From positions 4,154,001 through 4,218,000 of the forward strand of contig NZ_PHHD01000001.1 of NCBI RefSeq assembly GCF_002813445.1: DNA of 64,000 nucleotides, written 5' to 3'. The position numbers were made by a program, and so were the translations under genes. Each line of letters opens with the position of its first letter. Within the stretch, counting starts at the first letter, position 1. The notes beneath the pieces were generated by a model that saw only the letters and a program-made list of their open reading frames with translations, ran no database searches and was not told the origin of the DNA. Source of the stretch: Pseudomonas tolaasii NCPPB 2192 (GTDB lineage: Bacteria > Pseudomonadota > Gammaproteobacteria > Pseudomonadales > Pseudomonadaceae). Shown here one piece after another: positions 8,767-17,104 of this stretch.

Positions 8767-10092
8767 TTAGTGGAACTGCTCTTCTTCGGTCGAACCGGTC
8801 AGCGCGGTCACCGACGAAGTGCCGCCCTGAATCACGGTGGTCATGTCGTCGAAGTAGCCGGTGCCCACTTCCTGCTGGTGCGCTACAAAGGTGTAACCCT
8901 TGGCGGCGTCAGCGAATTCCTGCTCCTGCAGCTTCACGTAGGCAGTCATGTCGTTGCGGGCGTAGTCGTGCGCCAGGTTGAACATGCTGTGCCACATGTT
9001 GTGAATGCCGGCCAGGGTGATGAACTGGTGCTTGTAGCCCATGGCGGACAGTTCGCGCTGGAACTTGGCGATGGTCGCGTCGTCCAGGTTCTTCTTCCAG
9101 TTGAAGGAAGGCGAGCAGTTGTAGGACAGCAGTTGGTCCGGGTATTCCTTCTTGATCGCTTCGGCAAAGCGGCGGGCTTCGTCCAGGTCCGGCTTGGCGG
9201 TTTCGCACCAGATCAGGTCGGCGTACGGCGCGTAGGCCAGGCCGCGGGCGATCGCCTGGTCCAGGCCGGCACGGACTTTGTAGAAACCTTCCTGGGTGCG
9301 CTCGCCGGTCACGAACGGCTTGTCATACGGGTCGCAGTCCGAAGTCAGCAGGTCTGCTGCGTTGGCGTCGGTACGGGCCAGGATGATGGTCGGGGTGCCG
9401 GCAACGTCGGCGGCCAGACGGGCAGCGGTCAGCTTCTGTACGGCTTCCTGGGTCGGCACCAATACCTTGCCGCCCATGTGGCCGCATTTTTTCACGGAAG
9501 CCAGTTGGTCTTCGAAGTGCACGCCGGCAGCGCCAGCCTCGATCATGCTCTTCATCAGTTCATAGGCGTTCAGCACGCCGCCGAAACCCGCTTCGGCGTC
9601 AGCCACGATCGGTGCGAAGTAGTCGATGTAGCCTTCATCGCCCGGGTTCTTGCCGGCTTTCCACTGGATCTGGTCGGCACGACGGAACGAGTTGTTGATG
9701 CGCTTGACCACAGTCGGCACCGAGTCCACCGGGTACAGCGATTGGTCGGGGTACATGGACTCGGCGGAGTTGTTGTCCGCTGCCACTTGCCAGCCGGACA
9801 GGTAGATCGCCTGGATACCGGCTTTCACCTGTTGCACTGCCTGGCCGCCGGTCAGGGCGCCCATGCAGTTGACGAAATCTTTGTCGGGACGGAAGGAAGG
9901 CTTGGCACCTTGGGTCACCAGGTTCCACAGCTTCTCGGCGCCGAGTTTTGCAAAGGTGTGCTCAGGTTGAACCGAGCCACGCAGGCGGACGACGTCAGCA
10001 GCGGAATAAGCGCGGGTCACGCCTTTCCAGCGTGGGTTTTCAGCCCAGTCTTTTTCAAGGGCTGCAATTTGCTGTTCGCGTGTCAGTGCCAT
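8767..10092 (-). CDS. aceA: Isocitrate lyase
   Basis: First enzyme of the glyoxylate shunt; it splits isocitrate into glyoxylate and succinate for growth on acetate and fatty acids. The protein is 441 residues, the shorter isocitrate lyase form. The catalytic loop motif KKCGH is present at 201–205 (Cys203), and the conserved core around VHFEDQLASVKKCGHMGGK is intact. ATG 10092 follows a GAGG about 9 nt upstream; in-frame codons further up belong to the leader. The gene is monocistronic, with its own terminator and a roughly 370-nt structured leader. It competes for isocitrate with Idh and Icd, which are encoded 7–13 kb away. Confidence 0.98.
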   Translation of the reverse strand: MALTREQQIAALEKDWAENPRWKGVTRAYSAADVVRLRGSVQPEHTFAKLGAEKLWNLVTQGAKPSFRPDKDFVNCMGALTGGQAVQQVKAGIQAIYLSGWQVAADNNSAESMYPDQSLYPVDSVPTVVKRINNSFRRADQIQWKAGKNPGDEGYIDYFAPIVADAEAGFGGVLNAYELMKSMIEAGAAGVHFEDQLASVKKCGHMGGKVLVPTQEAVQKLTAARLAADVAGTPTIILARTDANAADLLTSDCDPYDKPFVTGERTQEGFYKVRAGLDQAIARGLAYAPYADLIWCETAKPDLDEARRFAEAIKKEYPDQLLSYNCSPSFNWKKNLDDATIAKFQRELSAMGYKHQFITLAGIHNMWHSMFNLAHDYARNDMTAYVKLQEQEFADAAKGYTFVAHQQEVGTGYFDDMTTVIQGGTSSVTALTGSTEEEQFH

Positions 10093-10470
10093 GGAGATAA
10101 ACCTCGTCGCGTTTAGAAGATCCGTTTTCCAGCCGTGCATTCAATGCGTGGGCAGGGCTGCTCGCTGACCAGAAGCTTAGGCGGTCATGTCGGGTCTGGC
10201 GGGGAAGGCGACGGGATGAACGTGGTGCTCAAGGGGGAGTTGAGCAGGTAAGGGCGAACTGCGGACAGTCTTCGGGCATCGTGGGCCTTTGTACGTTCCA
10301 TCAGCGTGTAGCCGGTTTACCTGGTTGGCTTCCGTCCCTCGGGACAACTTCGTTCCAGTCGCAACCAAAGTCAAACACGCCTTGTGGGCGGTACAGACAC
10401 GAATCGGCTCGGGTGGGTAGCTTGGAGCGGCGATCCGAAGGCCCTTGCCAGGGCCCCTGATTAGCGGGAG
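10093..10470 (-). ncRNA. Candidate structured 5' leader RNA of aceA
   Basis: From the predicted promoter the aceA transcript would have about 370 untranslated nucleotides. Reading the minus strand, it begins with a hairpin (GGCCCT/AGGGCC, 10440–10455). Later comes a domain closed by TGGTTG with CAACCA (about 10322–10367), enclosing a small GTCC(CGAG)GGAC hairpin (10334–10345). A 100-codon frame crosses the region but has the low-complexity look of translated RNA. I do not recognise a named RNA family. Whether it is a cis-acting leader, a separate small RNA or both is inference. Confidence 0.45.
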
Positions 10471-10477
10471 CGAGGCC

Positions 10478-10506
10478 ATCATGCCCATGGATTTTTGGCT
10501 CGTCAA
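10478..10506 (-). promoter_or_regulatory. Predicted sigma70 promoter of aceA
   Basis: Minus strand: -35 TTGACG (10501–10506), 17-bp spacer, -10 CATGAT (10478–10483). Transcription would begin near 10470, giving the long leader. It is the best promoter match between aceA and the next gene upstream. Confidence 0.6.
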
Positions 10507-10512
10507 ATGTTT

Positions 10513-10538
10513 TGTAGTGCTTTTTTCATGGCACTACA
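10513..10538. promoter_or_regulatory. Inverted repeat TGTAGTGC-N10-GCACTACA, likely operator
   Basis: Perfect 8-bp arms separated by 10 bp, ending 7 bp upstream of the aceA -35 box. TGTAGT/ACTACA half-sites recall, from memory, the KDPG-responsive RpiR-family regulators (RccR, HexR) that control aceA and other central-carbon genes in fluorescent pseudomonads. Spacing should be checked against the published RccR sites. The assignment is inference; the palindrome itself is directly visible. Confidence 0.6.
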
Positions 10539-10578
10539 TCTTTGGTCTAATACGACTCGACAGTCAGTTTTTGGTGCT

Positions 10579-11316
10579 TCAGTTCAGAGTGTCGACTTTG
10601 ACCCGCAAAGTCAGGTCATCACGGCCCTGAGTAGAGTAGCTGCGGGTTGCAGAGGATTTGTCGGCCTGTGTCTCGCGATTGATGCCGGCCAGGGGAATCC
10701 ACTCACCCAGGCGACCGCTGACGGTTGTGTCGGTACTCTGAACATTCACTACATCGGGACGTTCCTGGCTCATGCGGTCACGGTTGGTACTGATGGCGAG
10801 GTGAACGGTCTCGCCGGTGACGCTTGCCGTCACATAGAAACCCTGGGTGACGTTGCGATACTGGGTCTGGTTTTGCAGACGCCCATAGCTGTCTTGCTGG
10901 GTGGTGGTCAGCGGTACGCTCTGGCCGACCTGAATCAGCGCGGGCACGCCTTCGCTGGCCTGAATCTGCTGGATCCCGCCGTCGCGGCTGGCGGTGCCGT
11001 AGCTGATGATGCGGGTTTGGCTGTCGCCGGTGTTCTGCTGGTTATTCTCATTGGTGTCAACGGTGATCAGCAGGCGCTTGGCGGGCGTGTCCAGTTGGGC
11101 GAGCAGGGCGCGCAGGTCCTGGATCTTGCCTGGGTCGGCGTTGACGATCAGTTGGTTGCCGTAGGCGCTGACGGCGCCGTCCTTGCCGATGAAGTTCTGC
11201 GCCACCGGGAGCAGGTCGGCGCTGGTGCGGTTGCTCAGGTTGACGACTTCGGTGTCGGCAATGGCTGAGGCGCTGACGGTGAGGAGAAGGGCGGTGAGCA
11301 GGGTGCGTAGGGACAT
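10579..11316 (-). CDS. Secreted protein with secretin N-domain-like (NolW-type) region
   Basis: A 245-residue protein with a clear signal peptide (MSLRTLLTALLLTVSASAIA, cleavage before DTE), so probably periplasmic. Residues about 24–95 (VVNLSNRTSADLLPVAQNFIG, then a segment on pairwise alignment of repeats) resemble the short N-domains of secretins. The rest is beta-rich with many Thr/Gln/Ser residues. No secretin pore domain and no type II or IV pilus genes are nearby. Similar stand-alone proteins are common in Pseudomonas and uncharacterised. It lies upstream of aceA on the same strand, but aceA has its own promoter. Confidence 0.7.
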   Translation of the reverse strand: MSLRTLLTALLLTVSASAIADTEVVNLSNRTSADLLPVAQNFIGKDGAVSAYGNQLIVNADPGKIQDLRALLAQLDTPAKRLLITVDTNENNQQNTGDSQTRIISYGTASRDGGIQQIQASEGVPALIQVGQSVPLTTTQQDSYGRLQNQTQYRNVTQGFYVTASVTGETVHLAISTNRDRMSQERPDVVNVQSTDTTVSGRLGEWIPLAGINRETQADKSSATRSYSTQGRDDLTLRVKVDTLN

Positions 11317-11395
11317 GTCCGTTATCTCTGCGAGTCAAAGGCTTGATAGTGCCAGTTTGTCGGCCTGGCAGGTCGCAAGTTGAATCGTAGACGGC

Positions 11396-11424
11396 AAAAT
11401 GCCCTGACATGGCAGGGCATTTGG
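11396..11424 (-). terminator. Probable terminator after the roxA–GNAT operon
   Basis: Perfect 8-bp stem ATGCCCTG/CAGGGCAT (11399–11406 with 11413–11420), flanked by TTTTG on the minus strand. It sits between the GNAT gene and the next minus-strand gene, beyond a REP doublet. Confidence 0.6.
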
Positions 11425-11431
11425 TATTGCT

Positions 11432-11513
11432 ATCGCGGGCAAGCCCGCTCCCACAGTTGACCGCGTTCCAAGGAAATCACTCGGCTAAATGTGGGAGCTG
11501 GCTTGCCTGCGAT
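11432..11513. repeat. REP doublet 2
   Basis: Inverted pair with ATCGCGGGC and GCCTGCGAT outermost and CTCCCAC/GTGGGAG facing inward, the opposite topology to doublet 1. The left unit is the CGGGC type and the right the CTGGC type. Intergenic. Confidence 0.9.
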
Positions 11514-11533
11514 GCAAGCGACGCGGTCGCGGA

Positions 11534-11956
11534 TCAGTCGCCGCGCACCATATCTACATGCGGAATCCCGACTTCAAGAAATTCCTCGCTGACGATCTTG
11601 AAGCCCAGCCGCTCATAAAACGGCGCCGCATAGACCTGTGCACTCAGGAACTGCCGGGTCTGGCCGCGCTTCTCGGCTACGCCAATCACCGCTTCCATCA
11701 GCTTGTCGCCGACTTTCAGTCCGCGCCAGTCCTTGAGCACCGACACACGCCCGATCTCGCCGCTGGGCAGCAGGCGGGCGGTGCCAATCGGAAAGTCGCC
11801 TTCAAATGCGAGGAAATGCACCGCACCTGCGTCGTCCGCGTCCCACTCCAATTCAGGTGGAACCGATTGTTCGGCAACAAATACCGCTTCACGAATGCGC
11901 CGAATCTCGTCGATATCCTTTCGCCAGTCCGCGACACTTACGTGAATCTTATTCAT
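11534..11956 (-). CDS. GNAT family N-acetyltransferase
   Basis: A 140-residue acetyl-CoA-dependent acetyltransferase of the GNAT fold. The region EIGRVSVLKDWRGLKVGDKLMEAVI matches motif A, with the pyrophosphate-binding RGLKVGDKL, and the C-terminal VYAAPFYERLGFK is the typical motif B. It is close to the ElaA/YjcF-type subgroup. Substrate unknown. The ATG at 11956 lies inside the last codons of roxA (8-bp overlap), so the two genes are coupled. Confidence 0.85.
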   Translation of the reverse strand: MNKIHVSVADWRKDIDEIRRIREAVFVAEQSVPPELEWDADDAGAVHFLAFEGDFPIGTARLLPSGEIGRVSVLKDWRGLKVGDKLMEAVIGVAEKRGQTRQFLSAQVYAAPFYERLGFKIVSEEFLEVGIPHVDMVRGD

Positions 11957-13115
11957 CGGCAAATCCCAGGCTTCCTTGCTTGACCAGTTCGCACAGCAGA
12001 TCACGACCGTCTTCGTCCGCGAGCCATGGGCCGAGGTTTTCGGCGTGCAGGGCGTCGGCGGCGCAAATCATTTTCAGCAGTTCGCGCAACTTGCCCGGCA
12101 AGTAACGGCTCTGGCCGCTGGCGAACAGCAGCACGTCATCGTCCACCTCCGACCAGGCCAGGCGTGCGCTCGGGTTGCGCACCAGAATTGCGCCGTCTTG
12201 CAGGGCGCTGATGAAATCTTCTTCGCCCACTTCTTCACCTGCCACCAGTTCCGGGTAGCGCGGCTCGGTCATGAACTGGCCGAACCAGGTCAGCAGCATG
12301 CGCTCATCGCTCATGTGCTCGGCCAACAGGCCCTTGAGGCGGTCGAGTGCGTCGCCCTGAATCTGGTGCGGGTCGCTCACAGGCTGTGCATCTGCATCAG
12401 TGTAGCGTTCCTCATCCGTCAGGTACTGGCTGAGGAAGTCGGTGAAGTGGGTCAGCACTTCGGCGGCGCTCGGTGCACGGAAACCGACCGAGTAGGTCAT
12501 GCAGTCGTCTTCGGCAATGCCAAAGTGCGCCAGGCGCGGCGGCAGGTAGAGCATGTCGCCCGGTTCCAGCACCCACTCGGCGCTTTCTTCGAATTCGGCG
12601 AGGATGCGCAGGTCAGCGTGCTGCAGTAGCGGGCTTTCGGAGTTGCACATCTGGCCGATCTTCCAGTTGCGCTTGCCCTGGGCTTGCAGCAGGAACACGT
12701 CGTAGTTGTCGAAGTGCGGGCCCACGCTGCCGCCGGGTGCGGCGAAGCTGATCATCACGTCATCGATGCGCCAGCTTGGCAGGAAGCGGAACTGTTCGAG
12801 CAGTTCGGCGACTTCAGGCACGAACTGATCGACCGCCTGCACCAGCAGGGTCCACTCGCGCTCGGGCAGGGTGCTGAACGCGTCTTCAGCGAACGGGCCG
12901 CGACGCAGTTCCCACGGGCGCTCGCCGTGCTCGATCACCAGGCGCGATTCGACTTCTTCTTCCAGGGCCAGGCCGGCCAGTTCGTCGGCGTCGATCGGGC
13001 TTTCGAAGTCAGGAATGGCCTGGCGGATCAGCAGCGGTTTTTTCTGCCAGTAGTCGCGCAGGAATTCCCGCGCCGTGATGCCGCCCAGAAGTTGAAGAGG
13101 AATATCAGGATTCAT
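11949..13115 (-). CDS. roxA: Ribosomal protein uL16 3-hydroxylase (cupin, YcfD/RoxA type)
   Basis: A 388-residue JmjC-like 2-oxoglutarate/Fe(II) oxygenase that in E. coli hydroxylates an arginine of ribosomal protein L16. The iron ligands are visible as HFD (His134, Asp136) in GPHFDNYDVFLLQ, and His197 in RLAHFG. The winged-helix dimerisation C-terminus is present. ATG 13115 gives the expected MNPDIPLQLLGG start. It overlaps the following GNAT gene. The function of the Pseudomonas protein is by family. Confidence 0.9.
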   Translation of the reverse strand: MNPDIPLQLLGGITAREFLRDYWQKKPLLIRQAIPDFESPIDADELAGLALEEEVESRLVIEHGERPWELRRGPFAEDAFSTLPEREWTLLVQAVDQFVPEVAELLEQFRFLPSWRIDDVMISFAAPGGSVGPHFDNYDVFLLQAQGKRNWKIGQMCNSESPLLQHADLRILAEFEESAEWVLEPGDMLYLPPRLAHFGIAEDDCMTYSVGFRAPSAAEVLTHFTDFLSQYLTDEERYTDADAQPVSDPHQIQGDALDRLKGLLAEHMSDERMLLTWFGQFMTEPRYPELVAGEEVGEEDFISALQDGAILVRNPSARLAWSEVDDDVLLFASGQSRYLPGKLRELLKMICAADALHAENLGPWLADEDGRDLLCELVKQGSLGFADE

Positions 13116-13154
13116 GTGTAACCTATTGAAAGAAAGCACTTTTCAGACTGGAAT

Positions 13155-13178
13155 AAAAACGCCCGGCGCGGCCGGGCG
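13155..13178 (-). terminator. Terminator of purB
   Basis: Minus strand: CGCCCGGC-CGC-GCCGGGCG hairpin followed by GTTTTTATT, 20 nt after the purB stop. Confidence 0.9.
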
Positions 13179-13199
13179 TCTCAAAGGGTCTTGCGAAGA

Positions 13200-14570
13200 T
13201 CAGATGCGCTTGGCTTGCTCTACAGCGTTACCGATGTAGTTGGCCGGGGTGAGCAATTTCAGCTCGGCCTTGGCTGCAGCCGGCATATCCAGGCCGTCGA
13301 TGAAAGTTTGCAGCGCTTCAGGGCTGATGCCCTTGCCGCGCGTCAACTCTTTCAGTTTCTCGTACGGGTTTTCGATGTTGTAGCGACGCATCACGGTCTG
13401 GATCGGCTCAGCCAGGACTTCCCAGCACGCGTCCAGGTCAGCGGCAATTTTCTGCTCGTTGAGCTCCAGCTTGCTGATGCCTTTGAGGCTGGCTTCGTAC
13501 GCGATCACGCTGTGCGCGAAGCCCACGCCCAGGTTGCGCAGTACGGTGGAGTCGGTCAGGTCGCGCTGCCAGCGGGAGATCGGCAACTTGCTGGCCAAGT
13601 GCTGGAACAGCGCGTTGGCGATGCCGAGGTTGCCTTCGGAGTTTTCGAAGTCGATCGGGTTGACCTTGTGCGGCATGGTCGACGAACCGATTTCACCGGC
13701 GATGGTGCGCTGCTTGAAGTAGCCCAGGGAGATGTAGCCCCAGATATCACGATCGAAGTCGATCAGGATGGTGTTGAAGCGCGCAATGGCGTCGAACAGC
13801 TCCGCGATGTAGTCGTGGGGTTCGATCTGCGTGGTGTACGGGTTGAAGCCCAGGCCCAGCTCGTCTTCGATGAATGCGCGGGCGTTGGCTTCCCAGTCGA
13901 TCTCGGGGTAGGCCGACAGGTGGGCGTTGTAGTTGCCCACGGCGCCGTTGATCTTGCCCAGCAGTGGTACGGCGGCGACTTGAGCGATCTGACGCTCCAG
14001 GCGGTACACCACGTTGGCCAGTTCTTTGCCCAGGGTGGTCGGCGAGGCCGGCTGGCCGTGGGTGCGCGACAGCATCGGCACGTCGGCGAAACGGATGGCC
14101 AGTTCGCGGATGGCGTTGGCGGTCTGGCGCATCAGCGGCAGCATCACGTCATCACGGCCTTCGCGCAGCATCAGGGCGTGGGACAGGTTGTTGATGTCCT
14201 CGCTGGTGCAGGCGAAGTGGATGAACTCGCTGACCTGGGCCAGTTCCGGCAGCTTGGCTGCTTGCTCTTTGAGCAGGTATTCGATGGCTTTTACGTCGTG
14301 GTTGGTGGTGCGCTCAATCTCTTTCACACGCTCGGCGTGCTCCAGGGAGAAGTTTTCCGCCAGGGTGTTGAGCACAGCATTGGCTTCGGCGGAGAACGCT
14401 GGCACTTCGCTGATGGCGGGGTGAGCGGCCAGACGCTGGAGCCAGCGTACTTCAACCAGAACACGAGCACGGATCAAGCCGTATTCGCTGAAAATAGGGC
14501 GCAGGGCCTGGGTTTTGCCGGCGTAGCGGCCGTCAACAGGGGAAACCGCAGTGAGCGAAGAGAGCTGCAT
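13200..14570 (-). CDS. purB: Adenylosuccinate lyase
   Basis: Catalyses two fumarate-releasing steps of purine synthesis: SAICAR to AICAR and adenylosuccinate to AMP. The protein is 456 residues of the fumarase/aspartase superfamily. The THGQPA motif is at 170–175 and the signature loop SSTMPHKVNP at 296–305, both complete. ATG 14570 gives the usual MQLSSLTAVSPVDGRY start. A TATGAT -10-like box lies at 14611–14616, just after the hflD terminator, so purB probably has its own promoter. Confidence 0.98.
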   Translation of the reverse strand: MQLSSLTAVSPVDGRYAGKTQALRPIFSEYGLIRARVLVEVRWLQRLAAHPAISEVPAFSAEANAVLNTLAENFSLEHAERVKEIERTTNHDVKAIEYLLKEQAAKLPELAQVSEFIHFACTSEDINNLSHALMLREGRDDVMLPLMRQTANAIRELAIRFADVPMLSRTHGQPASPTTLGKELANVVYRLERQIAQVAAVPLLGKINGAVGNYNAHLSAYPEIDWEANARAFIEDELGLGFNPYTTQIEPHDYIAELFDAIARFNTILIDFDRDIWGYISLGYFKQRTIAGEIGSSTMPHKVNPIDFENSEGNLGIANALFQHLASKLPISRWQRDLTDSTVLRNLGVGFAHSVIAYEASLKGISKLELNEQKIAADLDACWEVLAEPIQTVMRRYNIENPYEKLKELTRGKGISPEALQTFIDGLDMPAAAKAELKLLTPANYIGNAVEQAKRI

Positions 14571-14620
14571 GGGGTGTTCTCGGACAGTCGGGCAACGAAA
14601 TGGGGCGCGTATCATACATG

Positions 14621-14655
14621 AAAAAATCCGCCGGTCCGTCGCCAACTGACCGGCG
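14621..14655 (-). terminator. Terminator after hflD
   Basis: Minus strand: perfect 8-bp stem CGCCGGTC/GACCGGCG (14629–14636 with 14648–14655), followed by GATTTTTT. It separates hflD from purB. Confidence 0.85.
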
Positions 14656-14695
14656 TATTACGCGTAACGGCTTGAAAATGGCCTGCTGGTGCGAC

Positions 14696-15319
14696 TTATT
14701 CGTTGCGCATCAACGGGTAAAGCTCTTTGAGCAATTTGCGCCGGCTGATCACCAGCTGCCAGCGATGGCCACCCAACTGGCGCCACAACCGCGCCGAACG
14801 AATGCCGGCCAGGAGCAGGGCGCGGATTTTCGAGGCGTTGTTCGGTTGCTGCAGGTTGCGCATGTCGCCGTGCACCTGAATGCGTTGGCGCAAGGTGCTC
14901 AGGGTGTCCTGGTACAGCGCACCACAGGCTGCGATCACGTTTTCGTGGGCGGGGCCGAAGTGTTCCACCTGGGACTGAATCTGTGGCAGGCGTTTACCGA
15001 TGGTTTCCAGCATGTCTTCGCGCTTGGCCAGTTGGCGCTCCAGGCCGAGCATCGACAGGGCGTAGCGCAACGGCTCGCGCTGCAGGGTGCTCGGGTCGCG
15101 CTCCAGGGCGCCGATCAGCGCGCGGTAGCCTTCGCGCAGCGCCAGGTCATCACCGCCGTAGACTTCCAGGGTGTCCTTGGGGTCGCGGATCAGCAGGCTG
15201 CCGAGCATGCAGGTCAGGCCGGCTTCGGTGACCTGGCCGGTTTTGGCAATCTTGTCCACCAGCACGGCGGCGAGAAACACCCCGCCCAATGCCGTCAATT
15301 GCTCCTGGGTCGGGCTCAT
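14696..15319 (-). CDS. hflD: High-frequency lysogenization protein HflD homolog
   Basis: A 207-residue, mostly alpha-helical cytoplasmic/membrane-associated protein. The E. coli homolog binds phage lambda CII; its normal cellular role is unclear. The sequence starts MSPTQEQLTALGGVFLAAVLVDKIA and keeps the family core RYALSMLGLERQL. Its ATG overlaps the mnmA stop by 4 bp, the conserved mnmA–hflD pairing. A terminator follows. Confidence 0.93.
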   Translation of the reverse strand: MSPTQEQLTALGGVFLAAVLVDKIAKTGQVTEAGLTCMLGSLLIRDPKDTLEVYGGDDLALREGYRALIGALERDPSTLQREPLRYALSMLGLERQLAKREDMLETIGKRLPQIQSQVEHFGPAHENVIAACGALYQDTLSTLRQRIQVHGDMRNLQQPNNASKIRALLLAGIRSARLWRQLGGHRWQLVISRRKLLKELYPLMRNE

Positions 15320-16440
15320 GCCGATGTGCTCCAGGCTTCGGCGACTTCAATCACGCCGCCGCCCAGGCAGATTTCGCCGTCGTAGAACACCACGGACTGG
15401 CCAGGCGTGACCGCGCGTTGCGGGTCATCAAAGGTGGCGCGGTAGCCGGTGGCGGTTTTTTCCAGGGTGCAAGGCTGGTCGCTCTGGCGATAGCGTACTT
15501 TGGCGGTCAGGCGGCGCGGGGTGCTCAGGTCGATCGGGTTGACCCAGTAGATTTCCGAAGCGAGCAGGGCGCCCGAGAACAGCAGTGGGTGCTCATTGCC
15601 CTGGCCAACGATCAGCTCATTGTGCTCCAGGTCCTTGATCAGCACGTACCACGGCTCTTCACCGGCGTCTTTCAAGCCGCCGATGCCCAGGCCCTGGCGC
15701 TGGCCGATGGTGTGGTACATCAGGCCATGGTGGCGACCGATGACGTCGCCGTCGGTGGTTTTGATTTCACCCGGTTGTGCCGGCAGATATTGCTTGAGGA
15801 AGTCGCTGAAGCGGCGCTCGCCGATGAAGCAGATGCCGGTGGAGTCCTTCTTCTTGGCGGTGGCCAGGCCGTGTTTCTCGGCGATCTTGCGCACTTCAGG
15901 TTTTTCCAGCTCGCCGACCGGGAACAGGGTCTTGGCGATCTGTTCGCCGCCCACGGCATGCAGGAAATAGCTCTGATCCTTGTTCGGGTCCAGGCCTTTG
16001 AGCAGTTCGGTGCGACCATCGATATCGCGGCGGCGCACGTAGTGGCCAGTGGCGATCAGGTCGGCGCCGAGCATCATGGCGTAGTCGAGGAACGCCTTGA
16101 ACTTGATTTCACGGTTGCACAGGATGTCCGGGTTCGGCGTGCGGCCCGCCTTGTATTCGGCCAAAAAGTGCTCGAACACGTTGTCCCAGTACTCGGCGGC
16201 GAAGTTGGCGGTGTGCAGCTTGATACCGATCTTGTCGCACACGGCCTGGGCGTCCGCGAGGTCGTCCATGGCGGTGCAGTATTCCGTTCCATCGTCTTCT
16301 TCCCAGTTCTTCATGAACAGGCCTTCCACCTCATAGCCCTGCTCCATGAGCAGAACGGCGGAAACGGAAGAGTCCACGCCGCCGGACATGCCGACGATGA
16401 CGCGCTTCTTTTGTGTGTCAGAAGGGGCTGGATCACGCAT
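15316..16440 (-). CDS. mnmA: tRNA-specific 2-thiouridylase
   Basis: Adds sulfur to U34 of tRNA-Lys, -Glu and -Gln, taking it from the TusBCD–TusE relay, whose genes are also in this window (36.5–37.9 kb). The protein is 374 residues. The PP-loop SGGVDSS is at 19–25, and the catalytic cysteine pair is Cys108 (in NPDILCNREIKF) and Cys204 (in STGICFIGER). Start ATG 16440, with 59 bp between it and the upstream Nudix gene. Confidence 0.98.
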   Translation of the reverse strand: MRDPAPSDTQKKRVIVGMSGGVDSSVSAVLLMEQGYEVEGLFMKNWEEDDGTEYCTAMDDLADAQAVCDKIGIKLHTANFAAEYWDNVFEHFLAEYKAGRTPNPDILCNREIKFKAFLDYAMMLGADLIATGHYVRRRDIDGRTELLKGLDPNKDQSYFLHAVGGEQIAKTLFPVGELEKPEVRKIAEKHGLATAKKKDSTGICFIGERRFSDFLKQYLPAQPGEIKTTDGDVIGRHHGLMYHTIGQRQGLGIGGLKDAGEEPWYVLIKDLEHNELIVGQGNEHPLLFSGALLASEIYWVNPIDLSTPRRLTAKVRYRQSDQPCTLEKTATGYRATFDDPQRAVTPGQSVVFYDGEICLGGGVIEVAEAWSTSA

Positions 16441-16499
16441 AGGATTTCAACGGGTGTCTTGAAAAAGGACGCGATTCTATCAGGCTCGGGCCTTCAAGG

Positions 16500-16946
16500 C
16501 TAAAGAGAAGGGCGGATCAGTTCGAGACTGTGGCAGTGGCCGGCCAGATAATCGTCGATACAGCGGATGATCAGCTCGCTGCGCCAGTCGTCGCGCACGG
16601 CCAGCAGATCGTCACGGGTCAGCCAGCGGGCGCGCAGGATGCCTTCGTCGAGCTGATAGTCCGGGTGGTGTTTCAGTGCCTTGGCGATGAAACAAACCCG
16701 CTGGTAGGTCACGCCATTGCTTGGGGCTGTGTACAGGTAGATGCCGACGATGCCGGTGGCTTCCACGTCCCAGCCGGTTTCTTCGAGCGTTTCGCGCACG
16801 GCGGCTTCGGTGAGGGTTTCATGTGGGTCGAGGTGGCCGGCAGGCTGGTTGAGCACGGCGCGGCCGCCCTTGAGTTCTTCGACCATCAGGAAGCGGCCGT
16901 TGTCTTCGACGATGGTGGCGACGGTGATGTGGGGTTGCCAGGTCAT
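16500..16946 (-). CDS. nudJ: Nudix hydrolase, NudJ type
   Basis: A 148-residue Nudix pyrophosphohydrolase. The complete Nudix box GHLDPHETLTEAAVRETLEETGW is at 37–59, including the REXXEE core. NudJ of E. coli hydrolyses thiamine pyrophosphates and nucleoside di- and triphosphates; the exact substrate here is inferred. It lies just upstream of mnmA on the same strand, the same pairing as elsewhere in gammaproteobacteria. Confidence 0.88.
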   Translation of the reverse strand: MTWQPHITVATIVEDNGRFLMVEELKGGRAVLNQPAGHLDPHETLTEAAVRETLEETGWDVEATGIVGIYLYTAPSNGVTYQRVCFIAKALKHHPDYQLDEGILRARWLTRDDLLAVRDDWRSELIIRCIDDYLAGHCHSLELIRPSL

Positions 16947-16981
16947 AAGGGGGCCTCGATTTAGAGCGTGGCGCAGTCAGT

Positions 16982-17068
16982 GTGGGAGCTGGCTTGCCTG
17001 CGATAGCGGAGTGTCAGTCAGCCAGTGTTTGGCTGATACACCGCTATCGCAGGCAAGCCAGCTCCCAC
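16982..17068. repeat. REP doublet 3
   Basis: Two CTGGC-type REP units with GTGGGAG outermost. The whole 87 bp can fold into one long hairpin because the inner GCGATAGCGG and CCGCTATCGC also pair. Intergenic between nudJ and idh. Confidence 0.92.
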
Positions 17069-17104
17069 AGTTGATTGGGTTTGTTCAGTGAATACGGGGT
17101 GTAA

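Noticed and set aside
10177..10479. Roughly 100-codon ORF in the aceA leader (ATG near 10479)
   Set aside because: It would be nearly leaderless, has no domain, and its residue pattern looks like translated structured RNA; I prefer a non-coding leader. Conservation at the amino-acid level would reopen this.
10548..10558. TAATACGACTC, an 11-bp match to the start of the T7 phage promoter
   Set aside because: The remaining ACTATAG is missing and no T7-like polymerase gene is present; it is most likely coincidence.
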